Assembly (NCBI GenBank): GCA_017509065.1
Contig: JAFWQM010000096.1
Span: forward strand, 1 to 64,000
Length of the DNA stretch: 64,000 nucleotides
Source: Clostridia bacterium
GTDB lineage: Bacteria > Bacillota_A > Clostridia > Christensenellales > Aristaeellaceae
Reading direction: 5' to 3'
Both the position numbers and the translations under genes were made by a program. The notes under the pieces were generated by a model that saw nothing but the letters and a program-made list of their open reading frames with translations, searched no databases and was not told where the DNA came from. Shown here in pieces: positions 32,163 to 42,129 of this stretch (the stretch's first letter is position 1; each line of letters starts with the position of its first letter).

Positions 32163-32514
32163 CCGCCCTGGACCCGCAATAGCGGATGCTGCTTGCATTG
32201 ACGATTAAGCTTGGTTCCCGCTGTTGCAGGCAGGAACGCGGACGATTGACTTGACGACGTTGTGCTTCTGGCCCGGCGGCGAAGCCGCCAACCCGGATGC
32301 TTCGCATCCGGGGAAAGCACGGGAATAATCCTCAGGGAAAGTAAACTTTCCCCTGGGATTTTCCCGGCTTTCTTGGGCCAGAAGCCCTCAAACTTTCGTA
32401 AACCCCAGCGCGGCAGGCGGAACTTGTCTGCTCTCCCCAACTTATTTATTCGCCTATTGGGATGCAAGGGATACATCCCTTGCCGCGGGGTCTGGGGGCG
32501 CGGAGCCCCCAGCG
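32131..32514. repeat. Mosaic intergenic repeat Y
   Basis: It begins inside the pyrC 3' end with GCGGGGCTTTGCCCCGC, then CCAGGGCGGTGACCGCCCTGG. The core GTGCTTCTGGCCCGGCGG to TTTCTTGGGCCAGAAGCC is nearly identical to copy X. It ends with GCAAGGGATACATCCCTTGC and GGGGGCGCGGAGCCCCC. It separates pyrC from carA by 400 bases; no gene is seen in it. Confidence 0.8.
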
Positions 32515-32564
32515 TACCTCCTGTTAGTATAAATACAGTAAATGTGAGAAAGGTCAAAAGAGCA

Positions 32565-33653
32565 ATGGACGAGCTTCGCAAGATTGTCTTGGAAAACGGC
32601 CTGGAAATGCCGGGCCTTGGGTTCGGGGCCAACGTGGACGCGGTGAACGAGATCGTGTTCAACACGGCGATGGCGGGGTATCAGGAGATCGTGACCGACC
32701 CCAGCTACACGGCCCAGGCGGTGGTGATGACCTATCCCCTCATCGGCAATTACGGCATCACGGACGAGGACTATGAAACGAAGACCCCCACCCTGGGCGG
32801 GATGATCGTGCGGGAATACAACGACATGCCCTCCAATTTCCGCTACACCAAAACCCTCTCTGAGATCCTGGAGGAAAATGGTATCCCCGGCATCCAGGGC
32901 GTGGACACCCGCAGGCTCACCCGCGTGATCCGGGACGAAGGGAGCCAGAAGGTGCTGATCACCAGCGCGGACACGCCCCACGAAGAGGCCATGGACATCC
33001 TCAAAAGCTATCAAATGCCCACCGACCAGGTGCGCCGCGTGTCCTGCAAGAAGAAATGGTACGCCCGCACAGCCAACCACCGGTTCAACGTGGTGGCGGT
33101 GGACTGCGGCATCAAGCTGAACATCGTCCGCAAGCTGAACGAGTACGGCTGCAACGTGACCGTGGTGCCCTACGACACCCCCGCCGAGACCGTCCTTTCC
33201 TTCGCGCCGGATGGGCTGTTCCTCTCCAACGGGCCGGGGAACCCGGAGGATGTGACGCCGGTGATCAACCTGGTCAAGCAGCTTCACGGCAGGCTGCCCA
33301 TCTTCGGCATCTGCCTGGGCCACCAGATGATTTCCCTGGCCTTCGGGGCCCAGACCTATAAGATGAAGTTCGGCCACCGGGGCGGCAACCATCCGGTGAA
33401 AAACCTGCTGACCGGCAAGATCGAAATCACCAGCCAGAACCATTCCTACGCCGTGAAGCCGGATTCCCTGGCAGGCACGCCGCTCAAAATGACCCACCTC
33501 AATTTACTGGACGACACTTTAGAGGGCCTGCGCAGCGACGAAGAGCAGCTTTTCTCCGTCCAGTACCACCCCGAGTCCGCCCCCGGCCCCCAGGACAGCG
33601 CCTACCTGTTCGGGGAGTTCATCGCCATGATGGCGGGAAGAAAAACATGCTGA
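32565..33653 (+). CDS. carA: Carbamoyl-phosphate synthase small subunit (362 aa)
   Basis: Hydrolyses glutamine and passes ammonia to CarB for carbamoyl phosphate synthesis. The N-terminal half is the CarA-specific domain (FNTAMAGYQEIVTDPSY near residue 30, GIPGIQGVDTRRLTR). The C-terminal half is a class I glutaminase with an intact triad: Cys in GICLGHQ near 253 and His/Glu in YHPESAPGP near 338. The ATG at 32565 is chosen because upstream in-frame codons lie within the mosaic repeat; the RBS (GAGAAAGG) is weak. The stop overlaps the start of the next gene by 7 bases. Confidence 0.95.
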   Translation: MDELRKIVLENGLEMPGLGFGANVDAVNEIVFNTAMAGYQEIVTDPSYTAQAVVMTYPLIGNYGITDEDYETKTPTLGGMIVREYNDMPSNFRYTKTLSEILEENGIPGIQGVDTRRLTRVIRDEGSQKVLITSADTPHEEAMDILKSYQMPTDQVRRVSCKKKWYARTANHRFNVVAVDCGIKLNIVRKLNEYGCNVTVVPYDTPAETVLSFAPDGLFLSNGPGNPEDVTPVINLVKQLHGRLPIFGICLGHQMISLAFGAQTYKMKFGHRGGNHPVKNLLTGKIEITSQNHSYAVKPDSLAGTPLKMTHLNLLDDTLEGLRSDEEQLFSVQYHPESAPGPQDSAYLFGEFIAMMAGRKTC

Positions 33654-34666
33654 AAGAGGAGGCAGAGCGTTTGAAGGACATGCTTGAACAGGCGAAAACG
33701 CTGTTTGCGATAGAGGGCTTTGAATGCCGTCCGGTATCCGGTCACGAAGGCGGCCGCAACCTGATCTTTATCTGCGGGAAGGATGGAAAAAAAGAATGTG
33801 TCCTCCGCGTTTCAGCGCTGGGCGACAGAACGGAAGAAGAATACCTTGCTGAAACTGAATTTGTTCATTACCTGGCGGCGAACGGCGCGCCGGTCGCGGA
33901 CGCGCTTCCGTCCATCCGCGGGAACAGGGTCGAGCGCGCGGCATGGGACGGGAAAACGGCCTTTGTCAGTCTGTTTGCGTACGCGAAAGGGATGCTGATT
34001 TCCGATAACGGCTATCGCTACCGGGAGGGAGCGCCGCTGGAAGAGTATTTCTATAACACAGGAAAGGCGCTGGGCGCCATCCATCGGCTCTCCAAACGGT
34101 TCACGCCCGCGCACCGCCGCCCGCAATACTTTGACAAATACAGTATGGAATACATTGACCGCCTGATTCCGGATGCGTACGCGGAACTGAAAAACGCCAT
34201 CGCCAAACGCCTTACCGAATTTCACGCGCTGCCAGTGAATGAAAGCGATTACGGCCTCGTGCACTTTGATTTCAGCGACGGCAATTACCATATCGACATG
34301 GGCACGGGCGATATCACCGTGTTCGATTTCGACAACTGCATGTACTGCTGGTATATGTTCGATCTCGCCAATCTGTGGACGCACGGCGAGGGCTGGTTCC
34401 GCTTTGAACAGGACGCGGAAAAACGCATGGCCGGTATGAAGTGGTATTTCGACACCGTCCTGGCCGGATACAGGAGCGAAACGGACGTTTCGGAAGCGCT
34501 GCTTACAAAACTGCCGCTGTTCATAGATATGGTGCTGATCGAAAACGTGGTCGACGCGTTTGAATGCGCCGCGCGGGAAGGCGAAGAACTGGATGAAGAG
34601 GACATCGAGGACGCGGCGGAATGCCTGATCCATGATATTCCCTACGCCGGGATCGGGGCGGAATGA
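33647..34666 (+). CDS. Aminoglycoside phosphotransferase (APH)-fold kinase (339 aa)
   Basis: A protein-kinase-like small-molecule kinase of the APH/homoserine-kinase-II group. The catalytic loop VHFDFSDGNYHID lies near residue 205 and the metal-binding Asp in ITVFDFDNC near 225. An N-lobe Lys is likely in KKECVLRVS near residue 50. The substrate cannot be told; such genes need not mean drug resistance. It begins within the carA stop region (ATGCTGA), so the two are translationally coupled, although the protein has no known role in pyrimidine synthesis. Followed at once by a second, P-loop kinase. Confidence 0.8.
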   Translation: MLKEEAERLKDMLEQAKTLFAIEGFECRPVSGHEGGRNLIFICGKDGKKECVLRVSALGDRTEEEYLAETEFVHYLAANGAPVADALPSIRGNRVERAAWDGKTAFVSLFAYAKGMLISDNGYRYREGAPLEEYFYNTGKALGAIHRLSKRFTPAHRRPQYFDKYSMEYIDRLIPDAYAELKNAIAKRLTEFHALPVNESDYGLVHFDFSDGNYHIDMGTGDITVFDFDNCMYCWYMFDLANLWTHGEGWFRFEQDAEKRMAGMKWYFDTVLAGYRSETDVSEALLTKLPLFIDMVLIENVVDAFECAAREGEELDEEDIEDAAECLIHDIPYAGIGAE

Positions 34667-34688
34667 AGCGTCTGCCGGGGAGAAACGT

Positions 34689-35201
34689 ATGGGCATATTG
34701 CTTTGCGGGCTGAACGGCTGCGGGAAAAGCACCATGGGCAGGATGCTGGCGGAACGGCTGTCTTATCAGTTTATCGACAATGAGGATTTATACTTCCCGA
34801 AAACGGACATTGATTATCTGTTTTCCAGTCCCAGAAACAAGGAAGAAGCCGTCCGGCTGCTGGAAGAAAAGATCGAACAGAATCCCCGCTTTGTTTTTGC
34901 CGCCGTCCGGGGCGATTATGGGAAGAAGCTGCTTGCGTCTCTGGAACACGTGATTCTGATTGATGTTCCCAAGGATGTCCGTCTGCGGCGCGTGCGGGAG
35001 CGTTCCTTTCAGAAATTCGGAAAAAGGATGCTGCCCGGCGGCGATCTGTATGAAAAAGAAAGCGCCTTTTTCTCCATGGTAGAGAGCAGGCCGGATGATT
35101 ATGTGACCGGCTGGCTGCAAAAGATTGACTGTCCTGTGATTCATGTGGACGGAACCCAGCCGGTGGAAAAGAATGTGGAGTACCTGTTATCCATTCTTTG
35201 A
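34689..35201 (+). CDS. Small P-loop kinase, shikimate/adenylate-kinase-like (170 aa)
   Basis: Walker A GLNGCGKST lies at residues 6-14, followed by MLAERLSYQFIDNEDLYFP, which resembles the substrate-binding helix of shikimate and gluconate kinases. ILIDVPKDVRLRRVRERS near 97 is a lid-type region. The true substrate is unknown. The ATG at 34689 has RBS GGGGAGA; an earlier in-frame ATG inside the APH gene is rejected because Walker A would be too far in. It lies 22 bases after the APH-fold gene, and the pair sits between carA and carB. Confidence 0.75.
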   Translation: MGILLCGLNGCGKSTMGRMLAERLSYQFIDNEDLYFPKTDIDYLFSSPRNKEEAVRLLEEKIEQNPRFVFAAVRGDYGKKLLASLEHVILIDVPKDVRLRRVRERSFQKFGKRMLPGGDLYEKESAFFSMVESRPDDYVTGWLQKIDCPVIHVDGTQPVEKNVEYLLSIL

Positions 35202-35231
35202 AACCGTTACCGGCATAACGCCATATCAATC

Positions 35232-35254
35232 CGTACTCTGCACTCTGTATTCTC
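35232..35254 (+). repeat. Heptamer run, AGAGTAC type (right arm only)
   Basis: CGTACTC, TGCACTC, TGTATTC, TC: the pyrimidine arm of the element at 9963, without a purine arm nearby. It lies just before the carB RBS. Confidence 0.6.
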
Positions 35255-35287
35255 TTATAACTCCAAATCAATCGGGAGGACAACGAA

Positions 35288-38200
35288 ATGCCCAAGCGGA
35301 CAGACATTCAGCGCATTTTGGTAATCGGCTCAGGGCCTATCGTGATCGGGCAGGCGGCGGAATTTGACTACGCAGGGACCCAGGCGTGCCTGGCCTTGCG
35401 GGAGGAAGGGTACGAGGTCATATTGGTGAACTCCAACCCTGCCACCATCATGACCGACACCGTGATCGCGGACAAGGTGTACATGGAGCCGCTCACCCTG
35501 GAATACGTGGCGAAGCTCCTGCGCTTCGAGCGGCCGGACGCCATCCTGCCAGGGCTGGGCGGCCAGACGGGGCTGAACCTGGCCATGCAGCTGGCGAAGA
35601 AGGGCATATTGGAGGAGTGCCAGGTGGAAATTTTAGGCACGCCCTTTGAATCCATCGAAATGGCGGAGGACAGGGAAAAGTTCAAGGAACTGTGCCTGCG
35701 TTTGGGTGAACCCGTGCTGCCCTCCAAGATCGCCAACTCCCTGGACGAAGCCATGCAGGCGGCAGCGGAGATCGGTTATCCCGTGGTGCTGCGGCCCGCC
35801 TTTACCCTGGGCGGCACCGGCGGCGGCTTTGCCGACGATGAAACCGAAATGCGGGCGCTGGCCGCCCACGCCTTAAAGCTCTCTCCCGTCCATCAGGTGC
35901 TGGTGGAAAAGAGCATCAAGGGCTACAAGGAAATCGAATACGAGGTCATGCGGGACAGCAACGACACCGCCATCGCCATCTGCAACATGGAGAACATCGA
36001 CCCCGTGGGCGTGCACACCGGCGACAGCATCGTGGTGGCCCCCAGCCAGACGTTGACCAACAAGGAATACCAGCTATTGCGGGACAGCGCCTTGAAGATC
36101 ATCCGCGCCCTGGGCGTGGAGGGGGGCTGCAACGTGCAGTTCGCCCTGGACCCCAATTCTTTCCGCTATTATCTGATCGAGGTCAACCCCCGCGTCAGCC
36201 GTTCCTCCGCCCTGGCCAGCAAGGCCACGGGCTATCCCATCGCCCGTGTCAGCGCCAAGGTGGCCGTGGGCCTGCGGCTGGACGAGATTCGGCTTGCCAA
36301 CACCCCCGCCTGCTTTGAGCCCTCCCTGGACTATGTGGTCACCAAGATCGCCCGCTTCCCCTTCGACAAGCTGGACGGGGCCAGCAACAAGCTCTCCACC
36401 CAGATGAAGGCCACCGGCGAGGTCATGAGCGTGGGCCGCACCATCGAGGAAAGTTTACTCAAGGCTTTGCGCTCCCTGGAAACCGGGGCCTGGCACATTG
36501 ATTCCCCCAAGTTTCGCAATTCCTCCAACGATTTCCTGCTCACCTACATCCGGGACGGCAGCGACCAGCGCATTTTCGCCATCGCCCAGCTCATTCGCAA
36601 CGGGGTGGACCTGGGCCTGATTTACAATGCCACCCAGATCGACATGCTGTTCCTGGAGAAGATCAAGAACATCGTGGACTTTGAACCCGCGATAAAGGCC
36701 CGGCCCGCCGACAAGGACACATTATACAAAGCCAAGCGCATGGGCATTTCCGACCGGTATCTGGCCTCCGTCTGGGGCATGCAGGAGGACGAGGTGGCGA
36801 ATCTTCGGCGGCACTTCGGTATCCTGCCGGTATACAAGATGATCGACACCTGCGCCAGCGAGTTCGCTTCTTATGTGCCCTATTTCTACTCTACCTACGA
36901 GGACGAGAACGAATCCATTGTCTCGGATAAGAAGAAGATCGTGGTGCTGGGCAGCGGCCCCATCCGCATCGGCCAGGGCGTGGAGTTCGACTATTCCACC
37001 GTCCACGCCATTTGGACGATCCGCCAGGCGGGGTATGAGGCCATCGTCATCAACAACAATCCCGAAACCGTGTCCACGGACTACACCACCAGTGACAAGC
37101 TGTACTTTGAGCCGCTGACCGTGGAGGACGTGATGAACATCGTGAATCTGGAGCAGCCCGAGGGCGTGATCGTGTCTTTGGGCGGGCAGACCGCCATCAA
37201 CCTGGCCCTGCCCCTGGCGAAGCGGGGTGTGAAGATCATCGGCACCGGCGTGGACGCCATCGACAAGGCCGAGAACCGGGATTCCTTCGAGAAGATCATG
37301 GAGGAACTGGGCATCCCCCAGCCGCCGGGACAGGCGGTGACCCAGGTGGAGGAGGGCGTGAAGGTGGCCGAGAAGATCGGCTATCCCGTGCTGGTGCGGC
37401 CCTCCTTCGTGCTGGGCGGCCGGGCCATGATGATCGTGGCCGACGAAAAGGGCCTTCGCCATTATCTCCAGTCCGCCGTGGACATCAGCGAGGATCAGCC
37501 CGTGCTGGTGGACAAGTACATCACCGGCAAGGAACTGGAAGTGGACGCGGTCTGCGACGGGGAGCGGGTGTTCGTCCCCGGCGTGATGGAGCATGTAGAG
37601 CGCACCGGCGTCCATTCCGGCGACTCCATTTCCGTGTACCCCACCTTCTCCGTGTCCGCGAAAGCCAAGGAAACCATGCTGGAATACACCCAGCGCCTGG
37701 GCCTGGGCATTGGCATCGTGGGCCTGTTCAACATCCAGTTCATCGTAGACAAGCAGGAAAACGTCTACGTCATCGAGGTGAACCCTCGCTCCTCCCGTAC
37801 GGTGCCCTTCCTCAGCAAGGCCACCGGCTGGCCCCTGGCGGACATCGCCACCAAGGTGATGCTGGGGGTGTCCCTCCACGACCAGGGCATCGACGTGCTC
37901 TACCCCGCCGAAAAGAAGCGCTGGTACGTGAAAGCCCCCGCCTTCTCCTTCTCCAAGCTGCGGGGCATGGACGCTTACCTGACCCCCGAAATGAAGTCCA
38001 CCGGCGAGGCCATCGGCTACGATAAATCGCTGACCCGCGCCCTCTACAAGGCCATGCAGTCCAGCGGCATGAACGTGGCCAACTACGGCACCATCTTCGT
38101 CACCATCGCCGACCGGGACAAGGAAGAGGCCCTGCCGCTCATCCGCCGCTTCTATCACCTGGGCTTCAATATCGAGGCCACCAGCGGCACCGCCGCGTTC

Positions 38201-38470
38201 TTAAAGAGCCACGGGATCCGCACCAGGGTCAAGAAAAAACTCAGCCAGGGCAGCGAGGAAATTTTGGAATCCCTGCGGCGGGGGCACGTCAACTACGTCA
38301 TCTCCACCCGCGACCCCGGCTCCTTCACCCACGAGAGCGACGGCGCACAGATCCGCCAGTGCGCCGCCGAAAACAACGTGACCATGTTCACCGCCCTGGA
38401 CACCGTCCGCGTTCTCCTGGACGTGCTGGAGGAAATCACCCTGGGCATCTCCACCATCGACGCGGAGTGA
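35288..38470 (+). CDS. carB: Carbamoyl-phosphate synthase large subunit (1060 aa)
   Basis: Uses two ATP to build carbamoyl phosphate from bicarbonate and ammonia, feeding both UMP and arginine synthesis. Two homologous ATP-grasp halves are visible: [21 protein letters not shown] at residue 14 and [19 protein letters not shown] near 553. Each is followed by the usual substrate loops ([20 protein letters not shown]) and IEVNPR motifs. The C-terminal allosteric MGS-like domain ends the protein ([22 protein letters not shown] ... [11 protein letters not shown]). The length is normal. RBS GGGAGGA. Confidence 0.97.
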   Translation: MPKRTDIQRILVIGSGPIVIGQAAEFDYAGTQACLALREEGYEVILVNSNPATIMTDTVIADKVYMEPLTLEYVAKLLRFERPDAILPGLGGQTGLNLAMQLAKKGILEECQVEILGTPFESIEMAEDREKFKELCLRLGEPVLPSKIANSLDEAMQAAAEIGYPVVLRPAFTLGGTGGGFADDETEMRALAAHALKLSPVHQVLVEKSIKGYKEIEYEVMRDSNDTAIAICNMENIDPVGVHTGDSIVVAPSQTLTNKEYQLLRDSALKIIRALGVEGGCNVQFALDPNSFRYYLIEVNPRVSRSSALASKATGYPIARVSAKVAVGLRLDEIRLANTPACFEPSLDYVVTKIARFPFDKLDGASNKLSTQMKATGEVMSVGRTIEESLLKALRSLETGAWHIDSPKFRNSSNDFLLTYIRDGSDQRIFAIAQLIRNGVDLGLIYNATQIDMLFLEKIKNIVDFEPAIKARPADKDTLYKAKRMGISDRYLASVWGMQEDEVANLRRHFGILPVYKMIDTCASEFASYVPYFYSTYEDENESIVSDKKKIVVLGSGPIRIGQGVEFDYSTVHAIWTIRQAGYEAIVINNNPETVSTDYTTSDKLYFEPLTVEDVMNIVNLEQPEGVIVSLGGQTAINLALPLAKRGVKIIGTGVDAIDKAENRDSFEKIMEELGIPQPPGQAVTQVEEGVKVAEKIGYPVLVRPSFVLGGRAMMIVADEKGLRHYLQSAVDISEDQPVLVDKYITGKELEVDAVCDGERVFVPGVMEHVERTGVHSGDSISVYPTFSVSAKAKETMLEYTQRLGLGIGIVGLFNIQFIVDKQENVYVIEVNPRSSRTVPFLSKATGWPLADIATKVMLGVSLHDQGIDVLYPAEKKRWYVKAPAFSFSKLRGMDAYLTPEMKSTGEAIGYDKSLTRALYKAMQSSGMNVANYGTIFVTIADRDKEEALPLIRRFYHLGFNIEATSGTAAFLKSHGIRTRVKKKLSQGSEEILESLRRGHVNYVISTRDPGSFTHESDGAQIRQCAAENNVTMFTALDTVRVLLDVLEEITLGISTIDAE

Positions 38471-38488
38471 GGGGACAGGGAAGGACGT

Positions 38489-38515
38489 GTACTTTCCTGG
38501 AGCCCAGGAAAGTAC
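38489..38515. repeat. Perfect 12-bp hairpin after carB
   Basis: GTACTTTCCTGG pairs with CCAGGAAAGTAC around a 3-base loop AGC. There is no U tract, so it is not a standard terminator. It lies between carB and the GNAT gene and may stabilise or process the mRNA. Confidence 0.7.
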
Positions 38516-38538
38516 CAAAGGAGGCAATAAGGGGATAA

Positions 38539-38937
38539 ATGAACTACCGCATCATAGACGGCGCGGACAAAATGAACACCGCGGAGGTCGCCGCGCTCCT
38601 GAAAACGACCTACTGGGCAAACAAGCGCTCCATCGAAACCATCGAAGCGTCCATGCGCAATTCCGCCTGCTATGGCGTCTATCTCGACGACGAAAAGAAG
38701 CTCGTCGGCTTCGCCCGGGTCATCAGCGATTACGCCACCACCTATTATCTGTGCGACGTGGTCATCGACGAAGCCTATCGGGGCAAGGGGTTTGGCAAGG
38801 CGCTCATTGCCCATATCGTGTCCCTGCCGGAATACGCGAATCTTCGCGGCCTGCTGTTGACGAAGGACGCACACGGGCTGTATGAAAAATACGGGTTTGA
38901 GAAAGTGAACGGCAGGGCCATGGTCAAAGCCCCGTGA
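38539..38937 (+). CDS. GNAT-family N-acetyltransferase (132 aa)
   Basis: A compact GNAT protein. Strand and loop features are VGFARVISDYATTYYLCDVVID, the acetyl-CoA loop EAYRGKGFGKALI near residue 82, and the final HGLYEKYGFEKV typical of the fold. The substrate is unknown. It is preceded by AAAGGAGG and sits between carB and pyrK, same direction, so it is expressed with the pyr cluster without an evident pathway role. Confidence 0.88.
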   Translation: MNYRIIDGADKMNTAEVAALLKTTYWANKRSIETIEASMRNSACYGVYLDDEKKLVGFARVISDYATTYYLCDVVIDEAYRGKGFGKALIAHIVSLPEYANLRGLLLTKDAHGLYEKYGFEKVNGRAMVKAP

Positions 38938-38968
38938 CCGGAAAGAAAACATAAAAACAGGAGCGCTT

Positions 38969-39688
38969 ATGCAATACCAGATCATCGAAAACACGCACAT
39001 CGCGCCGAACGTGTACCTGCTGGACCTGGCGGGCGACACTTCCATGCTGGCGTGTCCGGGCCAGTTCTGCCAGATCCAGCTGCCCGGATTTTTCCTGCGC
39101 CGCCCCATCTCGATCTGCGATTGGGACGACAGGGGCATGACGCTGATTTACAAGGTTGTCGGCGAGGGCACGGAAGCCCTGTCCAAAATGGAAGCAGGAG
39201 CCTCGCTGGACATCCTGAACGGCCTGGGCAACGGCTATGACGTGGACGCCTGCGGCGAACATCCGCTGGTGATCGGCGGCGGGCTGGGTATTCCTCCCCT
39301 CTATGGCCTCACGAAAGCCCTCCTTCGGGCGAAGAAAAAGCCACGGGTGATTCTCGGCTTCAACACCCGGAAAGAAGTGTTTTTGCTGGACGAGTTTAAG
39401 GATCTGGAAGTGCCCCTCACCGTGACCACCGCGGACGGCAGCTTCGGCAAAAAAGGTTTCGTCACCGACGCGCTGCCCGGGACTTTTGATTATTTCTTCG
39501 CCTGCGGGCCGGAACCCATGCTGCGGGCGCTGGCCGATGCGTGCAGGCAGCCTGCCCAGCTTTCCATGGAGCAGCGCATGGCCTGCGGCTTCGGGGCGTG
39601 CATGGGCTGCTTTATCCAGACCAAAAACGGCCCCCGGCGTGTGTGCAAGGACGGGCCAGTGTTCCCGAAGGAGGAGGTATATTGGTGA
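38969..39688 (+). CDS. pyrK: Dihydroorotate dehydrogenase B, electron-transfer subunit (239 aa)
   Basis: Carries electrons from dihydroorotate via FAD and a 2Fe-2S cluster to NAD+. A ferredoxin-reductase fold is visible: RRPISICDWDD for FAD near residue 44, an NAD-binding GGGLGIPPLYGL near 93. The Cys-rich cluster site MACGFGACMGC ... RRVCKDGPVF lies at about 202-230. RBS CAGGAGCG. Its stop overlaps the pyrD GTG start, fixing the pair as a PyrK-PyrD type 1B enzyme. Confidence 0.95.
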   Translation: MQYQIIENTHIAPNVYLLDLAGDTSMLACPGQFCQIQLPGFFLRRPISICDWDDRGMTLIYKVVGEGTEALSKMEAGASLDILNGLGNGYDVDACGEHPLVIGGGLGIPPLYGLTKALLRAKKKPRVILGFNTRKEVFLLDEFKDLEVPLTVTTADGSFGKKGFVTDALPGTFDYFFACGPEPMLRALADACRQPAQLSMEQRMACGFGACMGCFIQTKNGPRRVCKDGPVFPKEEVYW

Positions 39689-40596
39689 ATCTGTCGGTGA
39701 ATCTGTGCGGCCTGAAGCTGGACAATCCCATCATTCCCGCCAGCGGCTGTTTCAATTACGGGAAGGAGCACGCCGCGTATTACGACATCAACATCCTCGG
39801 CTCCTTCTCCTTCAAAGGCACCACCTGGTGCAGGCGCGACGGCAACTTTTCCCCTCGCGTCACCGAAACCCCCGCCGGGATGCTGAACGCAGTGGGCCTG
39901 CAAAATCCCGGCGTGGAGCATGTGATCGCCCACGAGCTGCCGGAGATGAAAGCCTATTTCCATAAGCCTGTGATCGCCAACGTGTCGGGCTTTTCCATCG
40001 AGGATTATGTAAAGACCTGCGCCTTGCTGGACGCCCAGGAGCAGGTGGGCATCCTGGAAGTGAATATCTCCTGCCCCAACGTCCACCACGGCGGCATGAC
40101 CTTCGGCACCAATCCGGAGAACGCTGCGGCGGTGACGAAGGCGGTAAAGGCCATTACGACCAAGCCGGTGTTCATGAAGCTGACGCCCAACGTGACAGAC
40201 ATCGTGTCCATCGCCAAAGCCTGCGAGGACGCAGGCGCGGACGGGCTGAGCCTCATCAATACGCTGCAAGGTATGCGCATTGACCTCAAAGCCCGGCATC
40301 CCATCCTGTTCAATCGCGTGGGCGGCCTCTCCGGCCCCGCCATCTTCCCGGTGGCGATTCGGATGGTGTATGATGTGTACAAGGCGGTAAAGATTCCCAT
40401 CATGGGCATGGGCGGCGTTTCCTCCGCCCGGGACGTAATCGAAATGATGCTGGCCGGGGCCACGGCAGTGCAGGTCGGCGCGGCGAACTTAGTGAATCCC
40501 TACGCCTGCAAGGAAATCATCGAAGCCCTGCCGGGAGAAATGAAAAAATATAACATCACTTCATTGGAAGAAATCATAGGAGGCGCAAATATATGA
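39685..40596 (+). CDS. pyrD: Dihydroorotate dehydrogenase, class 1B catalytic subunit (303 aa)
   Basis: Oxidises dihydroorotate to orotate on FMN, partnered with PyrK. The substrate/FMN motifs [33 protein letters not shown] and the catalytic Cys in [15 protein letters not shown] near residue 129 are present. [25 protein letters not shown] near 236 binds the FMN phosphate. I chose the GTG at 39685 (RBS AAGGAGGAGG) overlapping the pyrK stop; a longer in-frame ATG inside pyrK is rejected. Its own stop overlaps the pyrF start in ATGA. Confidence 0.95.
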   Translation: MNLSVNLCGLKLDNPIIPASGCFNYGKEHAAYYDINILGSFSFKGTTWCRRDGNFSPRVTETPAGMLNAVGLQNPGVEHVIAHELPEMKAYFHKPVIANVSGFSIEDYVKTCALLDAQEQVGILEVNISCPNVHHGGMTFGTNPENAAAVTKAVKAITTKPVFMKLTPNVTDIVSIAKACEDAGADGLSLINTLQGMRIDLKARHPILFNRVGGLSGPAIFPVAIRMVYDVYKAVKIPIMGMGGVSSARDVIEMMLAGATAVQVGAANLVNPYACKEIIEALPGEMKKYNITSLEEIIGGANI

Positions 40597-41291
40597 ACCA
40601 CGACGTGATCATTGCCCTGGACTTTCCTTCCGCTCAGGACGTTTACGCTTTCCTGGACAAATTCAAGGAAGAAAAGCCTTTCGTGAAGATCGGCATGGAA
40701 CTGTTCTACGCCGAGGGACCGGAGATCGTGCGGCAGATCAAGGCGCGGGGGCACAAGATTTTTCTGGACTTGAAGCTGCACGACATTCCCAACACCGTCA
40801 AGTCCGCCATGCGGGTACTGTCCAAACTGGATGTGGACATGGTGAACGTCCACGCGGCGGGCACCATCGACATGATGAAAGCCGCTTTAGAAGGTCTTAC
40901 CCGGGAGGACGGCTCCCGGCCAATACTCCTGGCTGTGACGCAGCTGACCTCCACCAGTGAGGAACGGATGCAAAAAGAGCTTTTGATTAACGCCTCCATG
41001 CCGGAGACCGTGAAGCATTACGCCCATAACGCTTTGGAAGCGGGCCTGGACGGGGTCGTCTGCTCGCCGCTCGAAGCGGCCCTCGTCAAAGAAGCCTACG
41101 GCCCGGACTTCGCCACCGTCACCCCCGGCATCCGCTTCGCCGACAGCGCCGCCGACGATCAGCGCCGCGTCATGACCCCGGAAAAGGCCCGCCTGGGCGG
41201 CAGCGATTACATCGTGGTGGGCCGCCCCATCACCCGCGCTGATGATCCCGTGAAAGCGTATCGCAAGTGCGTTTCGGAATTCTTGGGGTAA
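40593..41291 (+). CDS. pyrF: Orotidine-5'-phosphate decarboxylase (232 aa)
   Basis: Last step of UMP synthesis, converting OMP to UMP. The standard short (group I) form: [12 protein letters not shown] at the start, [11 protein letters not shown] near residue 33, the catalytic Lys/Asp set in [13 protein letters not shown] near 60, [17 protein letters not shown] near 175, and [18 protein letters not shown] at the end. RBS ATAGGAGG, start overlapping pyrD. A repeat follows. Confidence 0.95.
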   Translation: MNHDVIIALDFPSAQDVYAFLDKFKEEKPFVKIGMELFYAEGPEIVRQIKARGHKIFLDLKLHDIPNTVKSAMRVLSKLDVDMVNVHAAGTIDMMKAALEGLTREDGSRPILLAVTQLTSTSEERMQKELLINASMPETVKHYAHNALEAGLDGVVCSPLEAALVKEAYGPDFATVTPGIRFADSAADDQRRVMTPEKARLGGSDYIVVGRPITRADDPVKAYRKCVSEFLG

Positions 41292-41298
41292 CATAACA

Positions 41299-41486
41299 AA
41301 AGCCTTCCCCTTGAGGGGAAGGTGGGCCGCGAAGCGGCTCGGATGAGGTGACCAAGCGAATCGACACGCAAGTAACTTGTCATCCATCCAGCTAATCACC
41401 TCATCAGTCAGGCGCGAAGTTACTTGGTCACTCTCTCTCCAAGCTGGTTCCGCGCCTGACAGCTTCCCCTCAAGGGGAAGCCTTTT
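41299..41486. repeat. Palindromic repeat (CCTTCCCCTTGAGGGGAAGG module)
   Basis: AAAGCCTTCCCCTTGAGGGGAAGG with GGCCGCGAAGCGGC and GGATGAGGTG opens it, and CACCTCATCAG ... CTTCCCCTCAAGGGGAAG closes it, with ACTTGGTCA-type sequence inside. Related modules are nested in the repeats at 11881 and 57320. From memory, similar elements are frequent in gut Clostridia; this was not checked. No gene is present between pyrF and the NUDIX gene. Confidence 0.75.
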
Positions 41487-41563
41487 GGGACGCTTCCTCA
41501 TCTCGAAAACAAATGTAACATTGCCGTACTCTTTCATAAAAAAGCGTACAAGGAATAAATCAA

Positions 41564-42109
41564 ATGAAAACACTCAAATCCATCCATCAGGTCAGCGGCG
41601 GCTTCCTGAAAAAATTCGAGCTGCATTACGACGCGGACGGGGAACCGGTGTGCTGGGAAGTTATTTCGCTGAACGACCTGAAAACGGCAAAAGAGCTGGC
41701 CAGCCGCAAAACCGCCGTGGAGATCATTGCCCGGTTCGAGGACGGGGATTACCTGCTCTGCCGGGAATTCCGCTTCGCGGTGAACGATTACGTGTGGGAG
41801 TTCCCCACCGGCGTGATCGACGGCGACGAAAGCCCCGAGGAAGCGGCGGAACGCGAATTGCGGGAAGAAACAGGGCTGGAACTGGTGCGCGTTGACCGCG
41901 TGCTGCCCCCCGCCTGCTACAGCGTGGGCATCACCGACGAGCTGATCGTGCCCGTGTTCGTAACCGTCCGTGGCAAAATGCGGCCCTGCGACGAAGCGTA
42001 CGAAGATATCCGCTCCCACAAAATGTCCGTGGAGAAAACAAGGGATTTACTGAAACAGGACAACGTGAAAATCACCGAAACCTGTATGCTGATTCTGTCC
42101 ATGCTATAA
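41564..42109 (+). CDS. NUDIX hydrolase, ADP-ribose pyrophosphatase-like (181 aa)
   Basis: The Nudix box G-x5-E-x7-REUxEExGU is present near residue 86 as [22 protein letters not shown]. It is preceded by [15 protein letters not shown], typical of ADP-ribose and nucleotide-sugar pyrophosphatases. A conserved SVGITDELI stretch follows. The substrate is inferred from this pattern only. The RBS (AAGGAATAAATC) is weak. It sits between pyrF and pyrE, 20 bases before pyrE, and is likely cotranscribed. Confidence 0.88.
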   Translation: MKTLKSIHQVSGGFLKKFELHYDADGEPVCWEVISLNDLKTAKELASRKTAVEIIARFEDGDYLLCREFRFAVNDYVWEFPTGVIDGDESPEEAAERELREETGLELVRVDRVLPPACYSVGITDELIVPVFVTVRGKMRPCDEAYEDIRSHKMSVEKTRDLLKQDNVKITETCMLILSML

Positions 42110-42129
42110 TACAAAGGAGAGTCACCGCC

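Noticed and set aside
32262..32564. In-frame N-terminal extension of carA
   Set aside because: It runs through the mosaic repeat Y; CarA homologues begin at the ATG at 32565.
33647..34666. Aminoglycoside resistance gene
   Set aside because: The APH fold covers many small-molecule kinases; sequence and position in the pyr cluster give no support for drug resistance.
36722..38158. A 478-codon minus-strand frame inside carB
   Set aside because: Shadow of a strongly conserved gene.
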